Source: Chrysochromulina tobinii (taxonomy: Eukaryota; Haptophyta; Prymnesiales; Chrysochromulinaceae). Taken from it: a stretch of 25,681 bases of DNA. This document shows, in pieces, positions 15,661 through 23,000 of the stretch. The stretch is taken from the NCBI GenBank assembly GCA_001275005.1, contig JWZX01000468.1, positions 1 to 25,681 on the forward strand, in the 5' to 3' direction. Within the stretch, counting starts at the first letter, position 1, and each line of letters opens with the position of its first letter. The translations under genes and the position numbers were made by a program. A model generated the notes under the pieces. The model was not told where the DNA came from. It worked only from the letters and a program-made list of their open reading frames with translations, and searched no databases.

Positions 15661-16818
15661 TCAGTCTGTAGGGATCTTAACACCAGTGACCGCAAGCTTG
15701 ATGAACTCGCTCTTCTGTACCTTACCGTCGCCATCGGCGTCGAACTTGTCAAGCAGTTCGTCGACGGTTCTGGAGCGGCTCAACGCATCGGCGTAGCTGG
15801 CAATGCGCGCGTAGATGGACTGGATGGCGGTGGTCGCCTGCTCGGTGAAGAGGGCCTGCAACTCAGCTAGGTCGAGCGTGCCGTCGCCGTCGGCGTCGAA
15901 CGTCTTCCAGAGCGCCTCCGCCTCCTCTTCCGTCACGCCAGTCGCGAGGTTGGCCAGCCCGGCCTTGAGGTTGGCCACCCGAAGCATCAGCATCTGCGAC
16001 GGCGGCGGAGCGGCGAGGGCAAGCCACGGTCAGCAGAAAGCGTGGCGGCGAGGGCATGCAATGGGTCAGGACGCGTGGCGGCAAGGGCATGCAACGGGTC
16101 AGCAGACGCGTGCGCGTTAGCTGCGCCTCACGTGGATCATCTCGAAGCCAGGCTCGCCGCGCCGCGCCGTCTTCAGCGCACGAGCCTCGTCCTGGACCTT
16201 GGTGCGCTTGGACGGCGGGCCTCTGCTGCTCCCGCCGCGCTCGTCAGGCGACATCGCGTCGATGTTGTCCAACCCTCGAATGGCGAGGTTCACAAACTCG
16301 ACTTTTTGTACACGGCCATCGCGGTTCTTATCGAGGGCCTTGAGTAACTCTTTCGCGCTGTCCTTCGGCTTGCTCATCTGCTTCGAGATGCGCTCCACCT
16401 TGTTCGAGAGCCGGCGGATGATGGCATTGCCGAGGTCGTGCACCAGCCGCCGCAGCTCGCTGCGGTCCATTACGCCGTTACCGTCGTGGTCGTACAACTC
16501 CCAAATCCGCGCGGCCTGCGCCTCGGTGACACCCTTGGTCAGATTGCCCACATGATTGATAACCGCGCCCGACGGGTACTCCACGCCCTCGATCGCATCT
16601 TTCAGGTCCAGCATCAGGTCACCCGAGTCTGCCACATCGCCTGCCAAAAGGCTTTGTGACAGGACGTCGAAGACGCTCTCTTCGAGCTGATTCTGCTTCG
16701 GGTCATACAGGTCCTGGCTGATCTGCTGGATCTCGCCAGCAGTGAGCGTGGTCGAGGAGGCCGCAGCGGCGTCCTCCGCAAGTCGCAAAGCTCGGCCCGT
16801 ATTCCATGGTGAAGCCAT
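15661..16818 (-). CDS. Four-EF-hand protein, two exons
   Basis: Proposed structure is complement(join(15661..15993,16132..16818)), 339 residues, with ATG at 16818 (the longer frame starts at TTG). Exon 1 encodes EF loops at residues 110-121 (DHDGNGVMDRSE) and 163-174 (DKNRDGRVQKVE). Exon 2 encodes loops at 262-273 (DADGDGTLDLAE) and 314-325 (DADGDGKVQKSE). The halves are duplicates: N-L-T-K-G-V-T-E in exon 1 corresponds to N-L-A-T-G-V-T-E in exon 2, and both end with the same V-Q-K-x-E-F exit. Within each pair the loops are about 52 residues apart, longer than the roughly 36 of calmodulin, so the connecting helix is extended. Without splicing, exon 1 would stop at TAA inside the intron. A calcium-binding role is clear; partners are unknown. 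Confidence 0.82.
15994..16131 (-). other. 138-bp intron built largely of three tandem repeats
   Basis: On the minus strand the donor is ATCCAC|GTGAGG and the acceptor GCCGTCGCAG|ATGCTG; the phase-0 junction aligns the second EF module. Three contiguous units (plus-strand 16073-16107, 16040-16072 and 16005-16039) make up most of it, each with a CTGAC branch-point-like motif. A further CTAAC lies near the donor. An in-frame TAA makes splicing necessary for the full protein. Confidence 0.8.
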
Positions 16819-17026
16819 CCTGTGCGGGGGAAGCCCGCGAAGCCCCTGAAGGCGCGGGCTTGTCTCGTGAATTTGAAAAGGACGGGACGCCGTTTCCCCC
16901 CACGCCAAAATCGATCTAAATACCGGGGCACAGCGTCTAAGGTCTGACCAGTGTCAAGAACCTGACAAGGAAGCGGCCACGAGTTCGGGCGCGCTCTTCG
17001 TCTTTGTCTCAAACGACACCGGCTTC

Positions 17027-18754
17027 CTATTCGGTGAAGGCGGCCGTAGTGGGCGGCCTCGAGTTCCCGAGTAGCTCTGCGACCAGAACATGATCTGGCA
17101 CCAATCGCACGCCCTTGGCGGCCTTCATCGTCTCGCGTAGGGGTGGCTGTCGTGAGCCCAGGGGCGTATACGACGCCTTGCCATCGGCCTCACGCGCGGC
17201 TGCGACTGTTTTGAGCAGGTGCTCCTGCGCCGCTTTGATGGCGGCCGCTTCCAACTTGGCCAGCTCCTCGGGCTCGAGCGGCCCGTCCTCCTTCTTCGTC
17301 GTCGGCTGCGGCGGCTGGCGTTTCTTGGCAGGCGCCGGCGGGGGCTCGGGCTTCTGCCCAGGCAACAACCCCTTCTCGAGCTCCGAGACACTCAAGTAAT
17401 TGGGCTGCGGCTGCATCTTTGCGTGGTTGGGCTTCGACTTCTCGACTGGTTCGCCCAGCTCCCTGTAGAAAAAGTCGCTCACCGACGCCTTCGACTCGAG
17501 CGCCCCTTTGGAGTAGAAAAAGTCGCTCTTGGCGAACTTCTTCTCGAGCGTCGCAATCTCCGCCTGCGCGAGCTCGCGCTCCTTTTGCAGCACCACGCGC
17601 AGCGCATTGATCTTGCGCTGCTCCGGGTCGGGCTCCAACTCGAGCGCAAGGCGCCGACTACGCTCCGCCTTGCGGAACTTTGGCTGCAGGTGCTCGGGCC
17701 CTCGGCACAGGAGCTGCCTCGACTTCGTCCACTCCGCCCCAGGATCGTCTGCTCGGTACACAAAGGAGCGCTCGGGAGGAGCTGGAGCGGCCGCTGCGCT
17801 GCCGGCACCGCCGGGGCTGCCGACGGCCTTTGCACTGCTACTGCCTAAGGAGCCAGTGGAGGCTGCGCTCGTCAGCTTGGGCGCAGGGCGCATCTTGGGC
17901 GCCGTCTTGGGCGCCGCTGCTCGAGCTCCGCCCCCCGCTGCTGTGGCTGTGAACACTCCGCCCCCCGCTGCTGTGAACACTCCGCCCCCCGCTGCTGTGG
18001 CTGTGGCCGCTTTCGGCGGAGGTGGCGACTTGATGAGCGGCGGGTTATCGAAGATGATCGTATCTCCTCTCCCCAGGGCCGATTGCGATGCCGACGTGTC
18101 ACCGCTCGCCATGGTGGGCTGCGATGCCGATGGCACGAGCGAGCCGCTAGCGCGCAGCGCTGCCGCCGACGAGGGCCGCAACGGGCCAGCGGCGCTAAAA
18201 GAACGCCCGCGGGCGAGCTCCTGCGCGCTCTGCGCGCTCTGCGGCCGGCCAGGGCCGGGTTTGCCCGCCGCCGCTGACAACCTCGCAGTCGTGCACGTGA
18301 TAGGTTGCTGTCCATACATGCCCACTGGAGGCGGCAGCGCGCCCGGCTTCTGAAATGGCATGACTACCTTCAGATCAGACCGCTTACGCCATGGCACCGC
18401 ACCACGAGACCAGTAGTCGAGCGGCGGCTGCGAGGCCTCGGGCTCGACGTCCCAAGCCGTCTTCAGGGTGGCAGCAGTGGCGGCGGCTGGATCGAAGTCT
18501 GGGCCGTTGATTCCGGCGTCGTTGCTCGTAAAGTACAGCGGGACGATTGTCTCGAACTGCTGCATGAATCGATTGACGACGTACGGTACTCTTTTGTTGT
18601 CCAGCTCACGATTACGCGCACCGGCAAAGGAGACATTGATCAACTCATTGAGGACCTCTGTGGCCGCCTCGACAGTTTCAGGATCGGGCTCCTTCGGGCC
18701 CTCGGGCTCGGGCTCCACCGGCGGTGGTGGTGGCTCCACCTTCTTCGGCGGCAT
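17027..18754 (-). CDS. C2orf81-like (DUF4639) protein, probably ciliary
   Basis: ATG at 18754, 575 residues, no intron needed. The N-terminus is M-P-P-K-K followed by Pro/Glu-rich sequence. It then has a conserved-looking domain (about 28-125): V-L-N-E-L-I, V-P-Y-V-V-N-R-F, then a W-D-V-E-P-E-A turn, D-Y-W-S-R-G-A-V-P and W-R-K-R. This order recalls the human C2orf81 N-terminal region (DUF4639), including its helix, W-x-E-P-E and W-A-x-G-x-V-P features, as I remember it. The middle is low-complexity Ala/Gly/Ser/Pro with V-F-T-A-A-G-G-G repeats. A charged, probably coiled-coil region follows (K-I-N-A-L-R-V-V-L-Q-K-E-R-E-L), with two S-D-F-F-Y motifs about 22 residues apart. A ciliary role is inferred from family expression only. 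It lies 208 bp downstream of nothing shared except strand with the EF-hand gene. Confidence 0.55.
   Translation of the reverse strand: MPPKKVEPPPPPVEPEPEGPKEPDPETVEAATEVLNELINVSFAGARNRELDNKRVPYVVNRFMQQFETIVPLYFTSNDAGINGPDFDPAAATAATLKTAWDVEPEASQPPLDYWSRGAVPWRKRSDLKVVMPFQKPGALPPPVGMYGQQPITCTTARLSAAAGKPGPGRPQSAQSAQELARGRSFSAAGPLRPSSAAALRASGSLVPSASQPTMASGDTSASQSALGRGDTIIFDNPPLIKSPPPPKAATATAAGGGVFTAAGGGVFTATAAGGGARAAAPKTAPKMRPAPKLTSAASTGSLGSSSAKAVGSPGGAGSAAAAPAPPERSFVYRADDPGAEWTKSRQLLCRGPEHLQPKFRKAERSRRLALELEPDPEQRKINALRVVLQKERELAQAEIATLEKKFAKSDFFYSKGALESKASVSDFFYRELGEPVEKSKPNHAKMQPQPNYLSVSELEKGLLPGQKPEPPPAPAKKRQPPQPTTKKEDGPLEPEELAKLEAAAIKAAQEHLLKTVAAAREADGKASYTPLGSRQPPLRETMKAAKGVRLVPDHVLVAELLGNSRPPTTAAFTE
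17926..18005 (-). repeat. GC-rich coding minisatellite
   Basis: Three copies of a CTCCGCCCCCCGCTGCTGTG unit (plus-strand reading), spaced 24-30 bp, encode A-A-G-G-G-V-F-T repeats in the C2orf81-like protein. Confidence 0.85.
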
Positions 18755-19170
18755 AAACAGACCGTTTCGTAACGAGTGTGCTTGCCCTCGCTCGCAGGTT
18801 GTCGCAACGCGACACTCTGGATGGATCCGGACTTTTGTTTTTTGTCATGTCAGTTTCGGTTTCAAACTCCGCCGAAGCTACATGTACATGTACCGCTTCC
18901 GTTCAAAAACTCCGGGGGTCCCGGGACACAAAGGACGGGAAACACGGGCACAGAGGTTCCTACCCGGCTCCCACCGGTGTTTTTGAACGGTGTTTACTGT
19001 TTTTGTACACACACCGCGACCCCCCGCAGCCATTGTGGCGGTATCAGTGCGTGTAAGACGTAATTCTACTTGACTAGGTCGAGGCAACACACAACGCACG
19101 AGGCTATGATCAATCTGACCACGGGACGTGACGACATGGCGCCTCTGGCGGCCGCGTGGCGCACCCTCTC
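18755..19170. other. Intergenic region, 416 bp
   Basis: This gap lies between the start of the C2orf81-like gene and the 3' end of the ankyrin gene, both on the minus strand. No gene recognised. It carries GTCGCAACGCGACAC at 18801-18815, two overlapping TACATGTA palindromes at 18879-18892, and the TCAAAAA / CCGGGGG / CGGGACACA composite at 18903-18930. It also has T-rich stretches near 18835 and 18980-19005. Confidence 0.6.
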
Positions 19171-19878
19171 CTAAGGCGGCTTAAGCTTGCTCGCGGCTTC
19201 GAGCATCTGCACTACCGAAGAATGCCCCTCGCGTGTGGCGACCTTGAGAGGCGTGAGGCCATGCTCTGACAACGCACTTGTGCTCGCCCCCGCGGCAATC
19301 AAGGCCTCGCACACCGCAACTCGCCCTCGTGCCGATGCCAGATGCAAAGGAGTGCGCTCCTCGTCGTCACGAGCATCCACATCCGCCTTTGCGGCGAGGA
19401 GGCGGCGAACGATGGTGGCGTGCCCGACGTATGCCGCAACGTGTAACGGCTGGCTACCTAGCTGGCCCTCAGAAACGAGCGAGGCGCCAGCAGACAGCAG
19501 GATGGCCACGATGCTTTCGTGTCCGCAGAAGGCTGCCACGTGCAGCGGAGTGGACTTTTCGTCGTCGAAGCAGTTCACGTCCACGCCTTCGCCAAGTAGC
19601 CGCTGCACTTCCTCGAGTTGCCCTTCCGTCACTGCCTCTAAGAAAGCTGCCTCCTTCCCATGTCTCGCCGCAGTGTAGCCAAAGCTCGCAAGGGATGGGA
19701 GGCTCATGCTGGCGAGGCCAACGCAACATCCGTAGATCCAGGCCAGCAGAAGGCGGACGGTGTATATTGGGTTTCGAAGCAGCGAGCGCCACCCAGCCGC
19801 AATGGACGCGAACAGGGAGTGCGCAGCACCCTCGATCTCCGACATGCCGCTCGTGAAGAGAACGAGTTTGGAACTCAT
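19171..19878 (-). CDS. Ankyrin-repeat protein with an N-terminal hydrophobic segment
   Basis: The longer frame begins with GTG; the first useful ATG is at 19878, giving 235 residues. Residues about 38-68 are largely uncharged and hydrophobic (L-L-L-A-W-I-Y-G-C-C-V-G-L), a possible single membrane segment. From about 76 to the end come five ankyrin repeats. The first is degenerate, three have clear T-P-L-H-x-A or Q-P-L-H-V-A-A cores (S-T-P-L-H-V-A-A-F-C-G-H is typical), and the last reads L-T-P-L-K-V-A-T-R-E-G-H and is truncated. Ankyrin repeats bind protein partners; no catalytic domain is present, so the role is unknown. It is divergent from the large orphan gene with 124 bp between starts. 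Confidence 0.85.
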   Translation of the reverse strand: MSSKLVLFTSGMSEIEGAAHSLFASIAAGWRSLLRNPIYTVRLLLAWIYGCCVGLASMSLPSLASFGYTAARHGKEAAFLEAVTEGQLEEVQRLLGEGVDVNCFDDEKSTPLHVAAFCGHESIVAILLSAGASLVSEGQLGSQPLHVAAYVGHATIVRRLLAAKADVDARDDEERTPLHLASARGRVAVCEALIAAGASTSALSEHGLTPLKVATREGHSSVVQMLEAASKLKPP

Positions 19879-20002
19879 CTCCCTACATTGTATGAACCGT
19901 TTGGGAGAGTGCGCTCGTAGCGTATGTGAGTGCACTCAAAACGCCTGCAACGACGCCCGCATTCACGTTCACGTCACTCTCCGCACAACGTCTGCTTCGC
20001 GA
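19879..20002. promoter_or_regulatory. Short divergent intergenic region (ankyrin / orphan gene)
   Basis: Only 124 bp separate the two ATGs, so the two start regions must be adjacent or overlapping. No TATA box or known motif was identified; the assignment rests on orientation. Confidence 0.4.
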
Positions 20003-23000
20003 ATGGCTCAGTCCGAGGCGATGGCGCAGATGCAGCGTTGGCAAGGGCAAGCGGAGGACGTGTCAGAGTTCAAACGGAGGCAGGTCGACAGCCTGCGAGC
20101 CGAGCTGAACCGGCTGGAGCAGGAACAGAACGAGGTTGATCACCTGCGAGCCGAGCTAGGCCGGATGCAGTCATCAGATGACTACGCCGAGGTCGCAGCC
20201 CTCCCTGCAGACGAGCCCACCGCCGCCGCCGGCAATGATGACTGGCTTGCCGTGGGCAAGACGGTCTTTTTTGCCGAGCCTGACTTAACGACGGCGTTGA
20301 CGTACAAGCTGGTCAAGGATGGGGCCGCAGCAACCCAAGCAGCGACAGTCCACAGCAACCCAAGCTCACAGTCCACAAAGGCCTTCACGGCAAAGCCTGC
20401 GGACGCCTTCCACGGCGCCATGCGGTCACGCAGCGCGCAAGCTATCCTGGCCGATGGAGTCGGTCAAGTGCTGCAGATCGACGCGAACGCGAACGCGCCC
20501 TCGCAGCCGAAGCCGAAACGCCGTCCGTCGAGCGCTACGACATACAGCGCTACTGCCGCGACAAACAGCAGCACCGAAAAGCAACCCTTCGTCTCCTCCT
20601 TCCCGAAGGGCGAGCGGGCGCTCCCCACGTACGACGCCAGGCGCGACCCGCACTGCACACGCTACCACGAGCCGTCAGAGGATAGTTACCCGACGAACGA
20701 GGCAGCCATCGCGAGTGCCGCGAGGCTGCAAATGGCTCAGCTCAAGAGGAGTCGCGAGCAGTACTACCGGCGCTCGCAGGCGATGGCGCTCGCGCGGCAT
20801 GCGGCGGAGGCGGCGTACCACGACACGCTCGGCCACTCGACCATGGGATTCCACCCTGCCGGCTACGGCTTCCGACCTAATTTGGGAGTCGCGCCAACGC
20901 TTTCGCGACCCGACGCCACCAGCCTACGAGCGGATCGGGCAGGTAGCGTGGGCTCGCCGAAGAAGGCGTTGCCACAGGACGCGCGGAGCGGCGGCTCCGC
21001 GCGCCGCACGCAGCCGCCAGAGGTCATCCCGGAATGGCGGGGCGGACCGGCAGCGCCGCCGTCCAAATTAGGTCATGATCCCAAATTAGGTCATGATCTG
21101 GACCTGACCTCGTGGCAACGGACGACACGACGGACGGTAACGGACGGCGGCGGCGGACGGCACGGCAGCGCTCGCCGGAGCAGCCTGCTCGACCAGGTGG
21201 GCCTGGTGCCCTCAAAGTCGCAGTACCAGCAGCTGCTGCTGCAGAATGAGGAGCGCTACCGAAAAGAGCTGCTGCAGCTGGAGCTGCAGCCGCAGATGCA
21301 GCTGCATGCGCCCCGCGGCGAGTTTGCGGCGCTCGTACTCGCGAGCGGCAGCGACGGCGACGGTGGGGATGGCGCTGGGGAGACGGGCGCGCTGCACCGG
21401 TACCACACCGAGCGTCCGCGATGGGACTCGTCGACTCACGACCACAGCAGGGTGCTCGCCGACGCGCGCGCCACACGCGCTGCACAGAGAGCGGCGCAGC
21501 GTCGGCAGGCTGTCCAGGCACAGCGCCGCCGCGATCTGGCGATGGATGGGCCCGCCGCGTTCATCCATCCATCGCCAGTGACGACGACGGGCCGTGAGGC
21601 GGCCCACCAAGGTAGCAGCCGCGGGGTGGGCCGCCAGGGTAGCAGCCGCGGGGTAGCCCACCAAGGTAGCAGTGGTGGCAGTGGTAGCAGTGGTGGCAGG
21701 GGTAGCAGTGGTGGCACCGACGGCGGCGCGGCCAGCGGCCCCGGCGCTCGGAACGGCGCTCCCAAGGCGTCGCTTGCTCCGAGCGCCGTTCCGAGCGCGG
21801 CACCCGCGGCGGGTGGCGCCGCGCTGCTGAGCGTGCCGTATGGTACCCCCTTTGTGAGCCGCCTCGTCTTCCTCTTCGATCGGCAGCTGAGTGCGCGCAA
21901 CAGCAGTGGCGGCTCGGGCTCGGGCTTCGGCTCGGCACGACGGGCCACGGCGCCGGGTTCAAAGGAAGCGGTGGCCACCGAAGATTTCGTGCAGCAGTGG
22001 TCGAAGGAGCATATGGAGGTGCGCATGCAGATCGGCAAGTTCCGCTCCCCGCCGCTCAACGTGCTTGCGGAAGACACGCTGCCCTCGGGCGCCGAGCTGC
22101 AGCGCATGCAGCGCACGCTCGTGCACGAGGCGTCCTCCGAGGCAGGGCCGAAACCGCCTCCCACGAAGCTCGCGCGTGCTGAGGTGATCGCGATGCTGGA
22201 GTTTGAGCGCCAACGGTTGAGAGACATGCCGTATCAGGAAGCCGACGCGTACATTGAGGCGCGCGGCATCGAGGCTCTCGTTCGGGGCGACGTGGACGAA
22301 GGGATTCAAAGCCTCGCCACGTCAGCGGACGTGGCGGAGCAGCAGGCTCGACGAACCTTCGAGGATGCCGCCGAGAGCTACATCTGGGGCCCCGAGGTGC
22401 TTGAGCCGAACACGCGCCATCTCGAGCACCTCATCGACAACCTCAAGGCGGCCGGCCTCGAGCGGAGCGACGGCTCTGCCAGTGCTGACCTGCCTTGCAT
22501 GCCAGTGCTCACCACAGCGCGTTCGGGGAGCGGCGGCTCTGCCAGTGCCCGCAGCGCCAGCCAGGGCGGCAGCGCCGAGTTGATCGAGAATGGAACCGGT
22601 AGCTCGGGGGCTACCGGTCGAGAAGCATGCAGGCAGGCAGGCGGCGCGCGGGCGGCCGAGTACGCCTTCCTGAGCTCGGACGACTTTGGTGCATTCGCGT
22701 GCGTGGCTGAAGTCGAGTCGGTCGCGGCCGCCGCGACGGTCGGCGCGGCCTGGCGCGGCGCCGAGCTGCGACGCTTTGGGGTACCTCTCGTGCAGAGGCT
22801 GCTCGAAGCTGTCGCCTACGAGCCCCATGCGCCGCCCGCACTTGCCGCGGAGTCGGCCAGTCAGACGAGCGCCGCCTTCGTGGCCCTCGACGTCGCGATC
22901 GGCCGCTCGGCGGCGGCGATGCGCGCGCGCATCGTGGCGCTCTGGCAAGCGTGTGGGCTCGACACGGCAGCGCTGCAGGCGCTGCTGAAGCGGATGAGGC

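Noticed and set aside
15661-15993. Separate 110-residue EF-hand gene
   Set aside because: Its ATG sits exactly at a good acceptor, it duplicates the module in 16132-16818, and a good donor precedes the upstream stop, so it is better read as exon 2 of one gene.
19760-20002. Upstream extension of the orphan gene from a GTG
   Set aside because: The extension overlaps the ankyrin gene antisense, needs a non-ATG start, and has unrelated composition; ATG at 20003 begins the coiled coil.
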